From NCBI RefSeq assembly GCF_002735925.1, contig NZ_PEDL01000001.1:1-64000 (forward strand): DNA of 64,000 nucleotides. The letters run 5' to 3'. Shown here piece by piece: positions 17,293 through 25,926 of the stretch. Position 1 is the stretch's first letter. Every line of letters starts with the position of its first letter. The translations under genes were made by a program, and so were the position numbers. Below the pieces are notes generated by a model. That model did not search any database and was not told where the DNA came from. It saw only the letters and a program-made list of their open reading frames with translations. The DNA is from Sporanaerobium hydrogeniformans. Its GTDB lineage: Bacteria > Bacillota > Clostridia > Lachnospirales > Cellulosilyticaceae.

Positions 17293-17856
17293 ATGGGAAC
17301 CACAGACCAATGTAGAGATATTAAGCAACTTAATCCTATAGCCCAAAAAGCTTGCAATCTATTTCTAGAGGAGTGTAAAAAGCAAGGGGTACAAATATTC
17401 ATCACCGAAACATATCGCTCACAAAAGCGCCAAAATTGGTTGTACGAGCAAGGCAGGTCACGACCTGGACAAGTAGTAACATGGACTAAGAAAAGCAACC
17501 ACACAGGACGTATGGCTTGGGATATAGCGTGTTCGCCACCACAAGCTTTATATGATAGCAAAGTATTATCTAAAGCAGGTACTATTGCTAAACAGCTGGG
17601 TATCACATGGGGAGGATTATGGAGCACACCGGATGCCCCACACTTTGAAGTAACAAGTAAGTGGCAAGAACCCAAAAAGGAGGAGCCAGAAGTGACTAAG
17701 AAAATTAAGATGCAAATTAACGGTGTAATAAAGCAAGTAGAAGTAATAGAGAAAGATGGCTTTAACTACGCAAAGCTTCAGGATATTAAAGATCATTTTA
17801 TAAAAGTAGAGTATGACAGCGTTAAGAAGCTGCCGATTATAGAAGCACGTGCCTAG
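17293..17856 (+). CDS. Endolysin, M15 (VanY/Ply500-like) L-alanoyl-D-glutamate peptidase
   Basis: A 187-residue peptidoglycan hydrolase. The M15 zinc signature is SNHTGRMAWDIA (first His and Asp; near residue 72) and the second zinc/catalytic part is GGLWSTPDAPHFEV near residue 113-126. After a linker rich in Glu/Lys, residues about 140-187 (MQINGVIKQVEVIEKDGFNY) form a small domain resembling copper-amine-oxidase-like/wall-binding segments. The start at 17293 follows AAGGAGGGG; the frame upstream to 17266 overlaps the holin and includes that site. Confidence 0.9.
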   Translation: MGTTDQCRDIKQLNPIAQKACNLFLEECKKQGVQIFITETYRSQKRQNWLYEQGRSRPGQVVTWTKKSNHTGRMAWDIACSPPQALYDSKVLSKAGTIAKQLGITWGGLWSTPDAPHFEVTSKWQEPKKEEPEVTKKIKMQINGVIKQVEVIEKDGFNYAKLQDIKDHFIKVEYDSVKKLPIIEARA

Positions 17857-17886
17857 GTGGGGATTATTCCTCACCTTATTTTTTGT
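17855..17886 (+). terminator. Terminator of phage late operon
   Basis: AGGTGGGGA (17855-17863) pairs with TTCCTCACCT (17867-17876), followed by TATTTTTTG. It begins at the endolysin stop and closes the late transcript. Confidence 0.85.
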
Positions 17887-17918
17887 GCGAAAAATCAATT
17901 TTTATTTTTAAATAAAAA

Positions 17919-17962
17919 TTGAAACAATGCTTTTTGGAAACTAATATTTGATATTCAAATAT
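17919..17962 (+). promoter_or_regulatory. Promoter with overlapping palindromic operator (toxin-antitoxin-like unit)
   Basis: TTGAAA (17919-17924) and TAATAT (17942-17947) are 17 bases apart. A perfect 8+3+8 palindrome, ATATTTGATATTCAAATAT (17944-17962), covers the -10 and the expected start point. That arrangement is typical of an autorepressed operon. The DprA-like second gene product has a ribbon-helix-helix-like tail and could be the repressor. The transcript would have a leader of about 105 AT-rich bases before 18059. Confidence 0.6.
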
Positions 17963-18058
17963 AAAATTATAAAAAATATTAAATTGAAAATTATAAGTAA
18001 AAAATGTAAAATAATATAAAATATTAAAATAATTAAGAAATAATGGAGGATATATGAT

Positions 18059-19231
18059 ATGGAAAAGATGATACTCATTTCAGTAGATTTAGTAAAAGAA
18101 AGTAATTATACTGAACGTGTTATAACTATTTTAAATAATATGATTAAAGAGGGTAATGCTATAAGATTATATTCTAGAGATAGTAGTAGATTTGAAAATA
18201 TAAAACAAAAAGATTTAAATCCTAAAATTAGATTTATTAATAGAAAAGATTTGAACCAACAACTTAAGCAACTAGAATTGGCTAAAAAAGGAAAATGTAT
18301 TGTTGTAGGTAGAAAGGATAAAGATTTTGAATTGGCAATACATAATAAGTTACTATATATAGTACCAAACTGGATGAGTAAAGAAGATAAGCCTGAAAAA
18401 TATGGTGTTAAGGTGGATTCACCAGAGCAATTATATCAATTTATTAAGACCATTAATAATCAAAACACTTGGTATTCACAATTAGAAATAGATGATAAGA
18501 CAAGTATAATTTCTTTAGCAGATACAAGGACTTTTGATAAATTTATAAATTCGACAAAAGAAAAAGAGGTACTAAATAAGTTTAAAGATATATTAAAGCA
18601 TGGATCTAGAAATTATTATGAAATGTTTTTATATCACTTCTTATCCTCAATTTCCAATTCATATGAAATGTTTTATGATATAAATATATGGGGATGCTTT
18701 CCATCGTCTAGTGGAGATTTAGATAATAATGAGATGTTTTATTTTAAAGAAAATGTTCGAAAACTTATGGGAGGACAGCCGTTAAGGAGTGAGTCATATA
18801 AAAAACACCCTAATATATTAGTAAGACATACTCCAACAACAAAAAGTCATGAAGAAAAAAATTCAAATAATAGAATAAGCGAAGGAGCAAAAAAACACTT
18901 TGATAGCATGTGTTTACATCCAGCATACAAAGGTAAAATTAAAGATAAAAATATTTGTATATTTGATGATTACTTAACACATGGGAATTCCTTTGAAGCA
19001 GCAAGAAATTTATTAAGAGTAGAAGACGTTAATAGAATTATTTTTGTTAGTTTGGGGCGTTTCACAAAGCCTTATCAGTATCAAGAGTATAGTATTACTG
19101 GAGATGTCTATAGTAAGCAATATCATTATAAATTGCTTAATAGAAAAGAATTGAGCAAAGAGTTTATTATAGATTATAAATCAAAGTCAGAAATAGAAAA
19201 CCTGTATAATATATTTAACATTAGTAAATGA
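18059..19231 (+). CDS. Phosphoribosyltransferase-domain protein, ShosT-like putative toxin
   Basis: A 390-residue protein. Residues about 225-390 hold a type I PRTase domain: the PRPP-binding loop is CIFDDYLTHGNSFEAAR (around 300-316), with the two acidic residues and a T-H-G-x-S form of the usual T-x-x-T/S. The N-terminal 110 residues look like a Rossmann/HAD-like fold (MILISVDLVKESNYTERV, then KKGKCIVVGRKD) but lack the full DxD of active HAD enzymes. The middle (residues 140-225) is unknown. A PRTase gene followed by a dprA-like gene is the layout of ShosTA, described as a toxin-antitoxin and anti-phage pair; that assignment is inference from domains and order. Ribosome binding site GGAGGA 8 bases upstream. 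Substrate unknown; it may consume PRPP or act on nucleotides. Confidence 0.72.
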   Translation: MEKMILISVDLVKESNYTERVITILNNMIKEGNAIRLYSRDSSRFENIKQKDLNPKIRFINRKDLNQQLKQLELAKKGKCIVVGRKDKDFELAIHNKLLYIVPNWMSKEDKPEKYGVKVDSPEQLYQFIKTINNQNTWYSQLEIDDKTSIISLADTRTFDKFINSTKEKEVLNKFKDILKHGSRNYYEMFLYHFLSSISNSYEMFYDINIWGCFPSSSGDLDNNEMFYFKENVRKLMGGQPLRSESYKKHPNILVRHTPTTKSHEEKNSNNRISEGAKKHFDSMCLHPAYKGKIKDKNICIFDDYLTHGNSFEAARNLLRVEDVNRIIFVSLGRFTKPYQYQEYSITGDVYSKQYHYKLLNRKELSKEFIIDYKSKSEIENLYNIFNISK

Positions 19232-19276
19232 TGATGTATACTGTAAATAAGTAAGTTAAGGGAGAAGAGGGAGGAT

Positions 19277-20431
19277 ATGAAAGTATATATAATAGCATTG
19301 GTAGAGCTTGGGTTATCCAATAATGATATTGCAAAGTTAGTTGCTATAGTGTCAGAAACAGATATAAAAGATATCTTCAGAGGAATGTACTTAGACATTC
19401 AGTTTAGATATAATTTGGACTTGAATAAGTATTTAAAACTATTTCAAGATAAGGACAAACTAGTTGCTTCTATAATAAAAGCTAGAAATATTTTAAACAA
19501 ATGTAAGGAGTTAGGTATAAAAAGTATTTCGATTAACTCCAAGAGATATCCTCAAGTACTAAAGGAAATAGATAATCCACCAGTGGTACTTTACTATAAA
19601 GGGAGTGAAATTTCTAAGGCGCATAATAAAAGTATAGGGTGTGTTGGAACAAGAGATATTACAGAGTTTGGAGTTAACGCTGTTACTAAATTAGTACCAA
19701 GTTTGGTATCTGAAGGATTTACAATAATAAGTGGATTGGCAGAGGGAGTAGATGCATACTCTCATAAAGTATGTTTAGAGAGCAAGGGTATTACCATAGC
19801 AGTATTAGCACATGGTCTTGATTATATTTATCCTCAAAGTAATAGGCTTTTAGCCGAGAAAATTATAAATAGCGGTGGAACATTAGTGAGTGAATATCCA
19901 CCTGGAACAAGAGCTGATAAATTTAGATTTGTACATAGAAATAGAATAATAAGTGGATTGGCTAAAGGCTTATTAGTTTTTGAGTGTAAAGAGAAAAGTG
20001 GTACTATACACACAGTTAATTTTAGCATAGAGCAAAATAAACCAGTATTTTGTCCAAAGCCCTCAATAATAACAGATACAACAAAAGGATTAACATATTT
20101 GATAGAAACCCATAAAGCTATAGGTATTCCATCTACTAATTCCTATGATCTATTAGTTTATAATTTAGGATATAAATTAAAGAATAAAGAGAAATTAAAA
20201 AGAATAAAAGCTAATAATGCTTCTGCAATGATTAATAACATAAACATCTATCCTCAACAAATATTTAGTATCATGAGTTCAGATGATACATGTACCTCTA
20301 GTGTTAAAGTAGATAGGGAGACATATAGTCTTTATAAAGAGTATTTATCTAAATATCATTTATCCAATAAAGATGTAATTAATGCTGTAATACTTTCATT
20401 AGCAGAACAGTATAAGAAAGAACAAGGCTAA
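19277..20431 (+). CDS. DprA/Smf-like protein, ShosA-like putative antitoxin
   Basis: A 384-residue protein. Residues 1-75 are helical (HhH/SAM-like). The DprA Rossmann domain spans about 80-290: GCVGTRD (122-128), SGLAEGVDAYSH (152-163), SEYPPGT (205-211) and RNRIISGLAKG (221-231), all positions expected for the ssDNA-binding fold. The usual DprA winged-helix end is replaced by a different tail; residues 343-384 (VKVDRETYSLYKEYLSKYHL, then NKDVINAVI) resemble a ribbon-helix-helix DNA-binding domain. It is unlikely to be the housekeeping competence gene, because it lies in phage cargo, 45 bases after a PRTase gene and in one unit with it. Start follows GGGAGGAT. Confidence 0.8.
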   Translation: MKVYIIALVELGLSNNDIAKLVAIVSETDIKDIFRGMYLDIQFRYNLDLNKYLKLFQDKDKLVASIIKARNILNKCKELGIKSISINSKRYPQVLKEIDNPPVVLYYKGSEISKAHNKSIGCVGTRDITEFGVNAVTKLVPSLVSEGFTIISGLAEGVDAYSHKVCLESKGITIAVLAHGLDYIYPQSNRLLAEKIINSGGTLVSEYPPGTRADKFRFVHRNRIISGLAKGLLVFECKEKSGTIHTVNFSIEQNKPVFCPKPSIITDTTKGLTYLIETHKAIGIPSTNSYDLLVYNLGYKLKNKEKLKRIKANNASAMINNINIYPQQIFSIMSSDDTCTSSVKVDRETYSLYKEYLSKYHLSNKDVINAVILSLAEQYKKEQG

Positions 20432-20466
20432 AGAAAGATATCTTTTGTTTATAAGAGGATATTTAA

Positions 20467-20499
20467 GGCCATACTCCTAAAAAGGAGCGTGGTCTTTTT
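20467..20499 (+). terminator. Terminator after DprA-like gene
   Basis: GGCCATACTCCT and AGGAGCGTGGTC form an 11-of-12 stem with an AAAA loop, followed by TTTTT. It separates the two-gene unit from the MBL gene. Confidence 0.85.
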
Positions 20500-20541
20500 A
20501 TGTATAATCTAGATCAGAAACAGATAGATAGGTTAGTTTTA

Positions 20542-20571
20542 TTGACAAAAATCAAAGTAAAACTGTTAAAT
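20542..20571 (+). promoter_or_regulatory. Promoter of the MBL gene
   Basis: TTGACA (20542-20547) is a perfect -35; TTAAAT (20566-20571) is a weaker -10 at 18-base spacing. Lying after a terminator and before the next gene, it supports an independent transcript. Confidence 0.45.
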
Positions 20572-20620
20572 ATTTTAAAATTTAAGTATAATAAGACTGA
20601 ATAGTAAAGGGGGATAAAAC

Positions 20621-21673
20621 ATGAGGAATAAGTTAATAACATTTTTAATGACTATTGTGTTATTAGTAGGCTCGTGTTTAGGAGCTACAACACAATCTAA
20701 TCTTGTATCACAAGAAAAAAAGAATGTAGATATTCATTTTATTAGTACTGGAAATAGTGATGCCATATTAATTAAAGATAATGGAAAAATGATGCTTGTA
20801 GATGGTGCTGAGAATGATGATGAAAAAGACTTAGTAGCATATCTAAAAGAACAAAATGTTAAAAAGCTAGATTATGTAGTATTGACACATCCTGATGCAG
20901 ACCACTGTGGGGCATTAGATTCAGTTATCAAAAATTTTGAAATAGGAACAGTATTAATAGGAAATGGTAGTGCAGATACTAAAACATACAAAGATTTTGT
21001 AAATGCTGCTATTAATAAAAATATTAAGCCAAGCGTTCCATTAGATGCTGAATTTACATTGGGAGAAGGTAAGTTTAAGTTTTATAATCAAAAATCACAA
21101 TCTAAAGACGTAAACGATAGATCGCTTGTGATGCTCTATACATTTGGAGAAAAAAAGTTTTTATTTAATGGTGATGCTGGTGTGGAAGTTGAAAAAGTTC
21201 TACCATTGAAGGAAATTGGAAAAGTTGATGTATTAAAGGTAGGGCACCACGGTTCTAAAACATCAAGTAGTGACACTTTTATAAAATCTATAGAACCTAA
21301 GGTAGCTATAATATGCTGCGGTAAAGATAATAAATATGGGCACCCAAACAAGGAAACGTTAGATACTTTAAGCAAATATAAAGCTAAAGTTTATAGAACA
21401 GACATTAATGGGGGCATAATACTAAAAACAGACGGAAAAGAAATAAAAATTAACACAACTACAGCGGTAGATACTAATAAAAATGCAATGCAACAAGTTA
21501 CTACTATAACTCAAAATAATACAACAACTACAGATAGCACAGTTTATATAACAAAAACAGGTAAAAAGTATCACAAAGACGGATGTAGTAGTTTGAGTTC
21601 TAGCAAAATAAAAAGTACAGTTAAAGATGCTAAAGCAAAAGGATTAACACCTTGCGATAAATGCAAGCCATAG
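20621..21673 (+). CDS. Exported ComEC/Rec2-like metallo-beta-lactamase-fold protein
   Basis: A 350-residue protein. The N-terminal signal (KLITFLMTIVLLVGSC) ends in VGSC, a plausible lipobox with Cys19. The MBL domain (about 33-280) resembles the C-terminal domain of ComEC: IHFISTGNSDAILIKD, the metal motif THPDADHCGAL (about 89-99), LFNGDAGVEVE and GHHGSKTSSS (about 207-216). This fold includes nucleases of DNA uptake systems. After a Thr/Asn-rich linker, residues about 305-350 carry a small Cys/His domain (YHKDGCSSL, then LTPCDKCKP) found at the end of many secreted Bacillota nucleases. It acts outside the cell or on the membrane; a DNA or nucleotide substrate is likely but not shown. Confidence 0.82.
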   Translation: MRNKLITFLMTIVLLVGSCLGATTQSNLVSQEKKNVDIHFISTGNSDAILIKDNGKMMLVDGAENDDEKDLVAYLKEQNVKKLDYVVLTHPDADHCGALDSVIKNFEIGTVLIGNGSADTKTYKDFVNAAINKNIKPSVPLDAEFTLGEGKFKFYNQKSQSKDVNDRSLVMLYTFGEKKFLFNGDAGVEVEKVLPLKEIGKVDVLKVGHHGSKTSSSDTFIKSIEPKVAIICCGKDNKYGHPNKETLDTLSKYKAKVYRTDINGGIILKTDGKEIKINTTTAVDTNKNAMQQVTTITQNNTTTTDSTVYITKTGKKYHKDGCSSLSSSKIKSTVKDAKAKGLTPCDKCKP

Positions 21674-21697
21674 AGCATAATAATTATTTAAGTGCAT

Positions 21698-21741
21698 AAA
21701 AAACAAACCATAGCCATTAAAGGGTATGGTTTGTTTTTTAT
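21698..21741 (+). terminator. Terminator after MBL gene
   Basis: AAACAAACCATA and TATGGTTTGTTT form a perfect stem flanked by A- and T-runs, so it can work on both strands. Confidence 0.88.
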
Positions 21742-22039
21742 TATAAAGAGATTACGTATGTCTATGCAGCGGTATATATAAAGGTTGTACATATTAATTG
21801 TTGCGGACTTCCGCTATTAAAAAACCATCATGCTTTAGCATGGTGGTTTTTTGTGATGTCTATATATTAAACCTCTTTTAGTATATTAATTAGTGAACTA
21901 TTATATATACAATAAATAATAACTATAAAAAAGTTGAATGAATTATTTGAAATAATCAATATATTAACTTTTAAACATGAGCTATAATGAGGAGGACTAC
22001 TTTTTAGTAAAAGTAATTAAATAGTAGGAGGCTCAGAAT
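21742..22039. other. Gap holding the probable right prophage boundary
   Basis: No gene is visible. A small hairpin (GCGGA-CT-TCCGC, about 21805-21816) is followed by a second strong terminator: AAAACCATCATGC, a TTTA loop and GCATGGTGGTTTT, ending in TTTTTTG (about 21821-21852). This could be the end of a short RNA whose 5' part was displaced by integration, or the terminator of a chromosomal gene now separated by the phage. A ribosome binding site for the symporter (AGGAGG) lies near the end. No duplicated att core could be found because attL is outside the window. Confidence 0.4.
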
Positions 22040-23677
22040 GTGAGAGAGTTTATCTTTGGTTTAATTGGCGGCACAGCACTACTTATGTATGGTGTAGACA
22101 AGATGGGAGATGGTTTGGAAAAGGCATCAGGTAAACTTATGCAACGTATTTTATCCATTTTAACGGGTAATGTATGGAGTGCTTTTTTGGTAGGGATAGC
22201 AACCACTGTGTTGGTTCAAAGTAGTACAGCTATTACTGTCTTGACAGTAGGATTTGTAAACGCAGGGCTTATGAAACTAAGTCAAGCTGTAGGAATTATT
22301 TATGGAGCGAATATAGGGACGACAATAACAGCTCAATTAATGGCTTTTAGTTTTAAATTTAAGCTAACAGAGATAGCTCTTCCTGTTATAGGGTTAGGAT
22401 TTTTGATTTCTTATTTTGCAAAAAAGGATACTCTAAAAAATATAGGGAGTGCCATTATGGGGTTTGGAATGATGTTTCTAGGCCTTAAGCTATTAAATGA
22501 TGGAGTACCTTTTATAAGAACTAATGAAAATATTCGTTATTTCTTCCAGAACTATGCCTCAATCACTCTAATTGGTATTTTACTTGGAGCTATAGCTACT
22601 GCTTTAGTACATAGTAGTAGTGCAACAGTGGGGCTAGTGCTTATGCTAGGGCAAGCAGGTGTTATTACTTTACCAGGAGCTATAGCTATTATGCTAGGAG
22701 ATAATATTGGGACTTGTATAACAGCTCAATTGGCTAGTCTTACAGGAAATATTAATGCTAGACGAACAGCATGGGCACATACACTATATAACATTATTGG
22801 GGTGATTATATGTGGTTTATTTATTGGACCTTTTATCGAAATTATCAAGTGGACCACATTGACATTTAATAATTCAGATAATATTGCTCTTCAAATTGCT
22901 AATTCTCATACAGTATTTAATGTACTTAGTGCAGTTGTTTTTTTACCTATAAATAAGTATTATGTAAAATTTCTAGAAATGATAATACGTGATACTTCAG
23001 ATAATTTCTACAAGCCATTGGATAAGCTTTTAATTCAAACACCTGTAGCAGCTTTTAGGGGAGTATTGAAAGAGAATGTTTCTGCTCTAAAAAGAGTAAG
23101 AAATATGATTAATTGTACTATGGAGGCTTTTTATAATAATCAGATAGATCTATTAGGAGAGGTACGAAGAGATGAAGAAAAGCTGAATACATTACAAAAA
23201 GAATTAACTTCTTATATTGTAGAGATTTCCAAAGAAAAACTTATTGAAAAATATTCCTTTATGATTCCCACCTTTATTAATTGTATCAATAATATTGAGC
23301 GGGCAGGAGATCATACTATCGATTATACAGTTTATATAGAAACTAAGATCAATAAGCGGCTGACATTTAGCGAAGAATCTATGGTAGATATTAAAGCTCT
23401 TCACCAGGTTCTTATTCAAATGATTGATTTAACTATTAATAGTATTCAAAATAAAGATTTAACACAAATTACTCAGATAACAGCATTAGAGGAACGAGCA
23501 GATTATTTATATGACTTAGGTGTAAATAACCATATTATTCGTTTAGAAAATGGATTATGTGATGTGGAAACAGGTGTAGTTTTTGTAGATATTCTCAATC
23601 ATATGGAGAGAATAGCAGACCATATTTATAAGGTGTTTTTGCTTCTCATAAAAGATGGTGTAATAGAAAATTTATAA
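22040..23677 (+). CDS. Na+/phosphate cotransporter (NptA/YjbB family)
   Basis: A 545-residue membrane protein. The membrane half (residues 1-310) has two inverted NaPi repeats, each with the QSSTA-type motif: VLVQSSTAITVL near residue 57 and ALVHSSSATVGLVL near 190; GANIGTTITAQ and GDNIGTCITAQ follow each. The C-terminal half (about 340-545) is a PhoU-like helical domain with IERAGDHTIDYT and MERIADHIYKV. It imports phosphate with sodium, with the PhoU part likely regulatory. GTG start, AGGAGG about 10 bases upstream; the ATG two bases earlier is in a different frame and stops at once. First chromosomal gene after the phage cargo. Confidence 0.93.
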   Translation: MREFIFGLIGGTALLMYGVDKMGDGLEKASGKLMQRILSILTGNVWSAFLVGIATTVLVQSSTAITVLTVGFVNAGLMKLSQAVGIIYGANIGTTITAQLMAFSFKFKLTEIALPVIGLGFLISYFAKKDTLKNIGSAIMGFGMMFLGLKLLNDGVPFIRTNENIRYFFQNYASITLIGILLGAIATALVHSSSATVGLVLMLGQAGVITLPGAIAIMLGDNIGTCITAQLASLTGNINARRTAWAHTLYNIIGVIICGLFIGPFIEIIKWTTLTFNNSDNIALQIANSHTVFNVLSAVVFLPINKYYVKFLEMIIRDTSDNFYKPLDKLLIQTPVAAFRGVLKENVSALKRVRNMINCTMEAFYNNQIDLLGEVRRDEEKLNTLQKELTSYIVEISKEKLIEKYSFMIPTFINCINNIERAGDHTIDYTVYIETKINKRLTFSEESMVDIKALHQVLIQMIDLTINSIQNKDLTQITQITALEERADYLYDLGVNNHIIRLENGLCDVETGVVFVDILNHMERIADHIYKVFLLLIKDGVIENL

Positions 23678-23682
23678 GCTTG

Positions 23683-23735
23683 AAAAGACCTATTGAAAAA
23701 TATTTAATAAGATATTTTTTAATAGGTCTTTTTAT
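23683..23735 (+). terminator. Terminator after Na/Pi symporter
   Basis: AAAAGACCTATT pairs with AATAGGTCTTTT with an inner AT-rich stem, then TTATTTTTT. Confidence 0.85.
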
Positions 23736-23862
23736 TTTTTCTATAAACATAATAAAATTTATGAAAATAAAAAATAAATTAATAAACTATTTATAACATT
23801 TTGCTGATATGGTATGATAATAGAAAGAATGATATGGATATATTGCCCAAAGGAGGAAAACC

Positions 23863-25923
23863 ATGAAGGTGAAAAGGCAAAAAAACAAATTATATAAGGA
23901 AAAAAAACTCTCAGTTTCATCTAAACGCGTTAAATTGAGAATACAAATGATTTTTATATTACTTATAATGAGTTTAATCCCTTGTCTTGTTATTAGTGGT
24001 GTAAGTATAGTAGCTGTTAATAACTCAACGAAAGTAACATTAGCAAAGTACTCTCAAAAGATAATGGAACAATTAGAAAGTAAATTAGAAGAGGATTTTA
24101 AAGCGACTGAAAAGATTTTAGGTACAGCAGTTAAGGATACAGAATTTGTTAGGTTTAATACGTTGTATACAAAATTAACACCTGATGAGAAGTTTAATTT
24201 AATGGTTTCTATCGATAAGAAATTTGGAAATCTCTTATCGAGTCAAAAGATCATTGAAGAAATTTATTTGTTTACAAATGATGAGTTAAGTTATAAAACA
24301 CATAATGGAGATTCAAAGGTAAGTAATGATTTTACCAATAGTTATTTTTACACAATGGTTAAACAAACGCCTTATGATGAGTTTTTTTGGCTACAAGATG
24401 TAGATGATTCTTCTAGAGTATATGTAGGAACAAAGCTTGTACCCAATGATGATTCCAAGATAGTAGTAGGATTACTAAAAAATACAAATTTTTCTGATGC
24501 TGTTGGCTTAGCTAGCATAGAACCAGAAATTTTAGTACGATTAGTTGACCAAGAAGGGCATAGTGTAGCAAGTAATAATGAAGAAAATAAATATACTTTT
24601 GGGGAAGAAGAGAAAGTAGCCTATGCAAGAATGCAAGAAAAAGGTATCACTACAGATACATGGACCTCAAATGAGGCACTTATTAGTTTCTCGATTTTGG
24701 ACAATGGTTGGCAGGCTATTATATATGCTCCTTTAGAAGTATTGATGAAGGATATACAAAGTGCGTTTTTGATTATGGGAATGATTATATTAATATGTGC
24801 TATTGTTTGTATGACGATAAGCCTTTACTTTAGTAATAAGGTGACATCACCTCTTCATAAGTTATCTGAATTTATGAAAGATATTGAACAAGGTAATCTA
24901 AATATAGAAGAAAAGATCAAGAAGACAATTAAAATCTCTAATCAAGAAACGTATGCTTTAGTAATAGGGTTTATAAATATGATAAGTACTCTTAAGCAGC
25001 TTATTTTAGATGCCACTCATGTGACAAATATAGTAGAACAAAATTCTAATGTTCTTGAGCAAGTAGCTTCCAATACGGCAGAATCTGCTAAAGGAGTAGA
25101 ACAAGCTATTGAGAGTTTAGCAATTGGTGCAGGGGAACAGCGTGATCAAATTAGTCAATCTTTACATATTATAGAGGAGCTTTCCAAACATATTGCAGAT
25201 ACAGACATAACAGTAAGGGATATACATGAAGCATCTAAGCAAACAATGCAGATGAGTAGTGAAACAAAGGAAAAGGTAAGTAAGCTTTGTAACCAAACTA
25301 AAGAAACACTAGAGATGAGTCATTTAATTAGCACACAAGTTACGATTTTAGGGGAAAAGGCAAATAATATTGACAAGGTTATAAGTACTATTATTCAGAT
25401 TAATGAGCAGACTAACCTCTTGGCCTTAAATGCAAATATAGAAGCAGCAAGAGCTGGGGAAGCAGGTAAGGGATTTGGGGTAGTAGCTGGCGAGGTTAGA
25501 AATCTATCTAGTCAAATTCAACTAGCAACACAAGATATTGCACGTATTGTAAAAGATATTCATTTGCAAAAAGATGAAACCTTAAAACAATTAGCTAGGG
25601 CAGAGCAGGTGTTTAACGAGCAAGAGCCTATAGCAAGAGCTACTCGAGATATTTTTACGGCTATTGATGAGAAAATGCAAAATGTGGATAGAAAAATTGA
25701 AGTGGCAACACTTTTACTAAAACAAGTGAATGAACAGAAGCAGCAAGTAGAAGAGCAAATGAGAGAGGTTTCACAGATTGTAGAACAAGCAGCTAGTATT
25801 TCAGAAGAGGTTACTTCAGAAAGTGAAGAGCAAACAAGTCATTCTGAAAGAATTAAAGAAATGACCCTAGAACTTATAAAAAGTATTAATGAATTAAAAG
25901 GAGCCTACGCAAAATTTAAGTAA
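23863..25923 (+). CDS. Methyl-accepting chemotaxis protein
   Basis: A 686-residue chemoreceptor. A basic N-terminus precedes TM1 ([22 protein letters not shown], cut here to its core at residues about 30-50). An extracellular dCache-type sensor (about 55-290) contains [19 protein letters not shown] and [16 protein letters not shown]2 follows (about 300-325), then HAMP. The cytoplasmic signalling hairpin has the strongly conserved tip [20 protein letters not shown] and [15 protein letters not shown] around residues 505-545, followed by a long coiled coil. It transmits ligand binding to CheA/CheW; ligand unknown. Ribosome binding site AAAGGAGG. The cell is therefore probably motile. Confidence 0.96.
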   Translation: MKVKRQKNKLYKEKKLSVSSKRVKLRIQMIFILLIMSLIPCLVISGVSIVAVNNSTKVTLAKYSQKIMEQLESKLEEDFKATEKILGTAVKDTEFVRFNTLYTKLTPDEKFNLMVSIDKKFGNLLSSQKIIEEIYLFTNDELSYKTHNGDSKVSNDFTNSYFYTMVKQTPYDEFFWLQDVDDSSRVYVGTKLVPNDDSKIVVGLLKNTNFSDAVGLASIEPEILVRLVDQEGHSVASNNEENKYTFGEEEKVAYARMQEKGITTDTWTSNEALISFSILDNGWQAIIYAPLEVLMKDIQSAFLIMGMIILICAIVCMTISLYFSNKVTSPLHKLSEFMKDIEQGNLNIEEKIKKTIKISNQETYALVIGFINMISTLKQLILDATHVTNIVEQNSNVLEQVASNTAESAKGVEQAIESLAIGAGEQRDQISQSLHIIEELSKHIADTDITVRDIHEASKQTMQMSSETKEKVSKLCNQTKETLEMSHLISTQVTILGEKANNIDKVISTIIQINEQTNLLALNANIEAARAGEAGKGFGVVAGEVRNLSSQIQLATQDIARIVKDIHLQKDETLKQLARAEQVFNEQEPIARATRDIFTAIDEKMQNVDRKIEVATLLLKQVNEQKQQVEEQMREVSQIVEQAASISEEVTSESEEQTSHSERIKEMTLELIKSINELKGAYAKFK

Positions 25924-25926
25924 AGT

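Larger units (their letters stand above)
1..21900. mobile_element. Prophage (late half) plus right-end cargo; left end outside window
   Basis: From the left edge to the terminator at 17855-17886 there is a continuous + strand set of packaging, head, tail and lysis genes in the usual order of HK97-type siphoviruses. Genes overlap or nearly touch, as in intact phages, and none is visibly broken. No integrase, repressor or replication gene is present, so the early region must lie left of the window. A toxin-antitoxin-like pair and an exported MBL protein follow the endolysin, the usual place for phage cargo. The right junction is not defined by sequence; I place it between the MBL gene and the Na/Pi symporter gene because chromosomal genes begin at 22040. 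No direct repeat (attL/attR) could be identified. Confidence 0.85.

Noticed and set aside
17256-17675. Minus-strand frame of 139 codons opposite the endolysin
   Set aside because: Antisense to the M15 catalytic core, no start signals, composition follows the endolysin codons.
17887-18058. AT-rich stretch after the endolysin as attachment site
   Set aside because: Explained by a promoter, operator and leader of the PRTase/DprA unit; no duplicated core available to support an att site.
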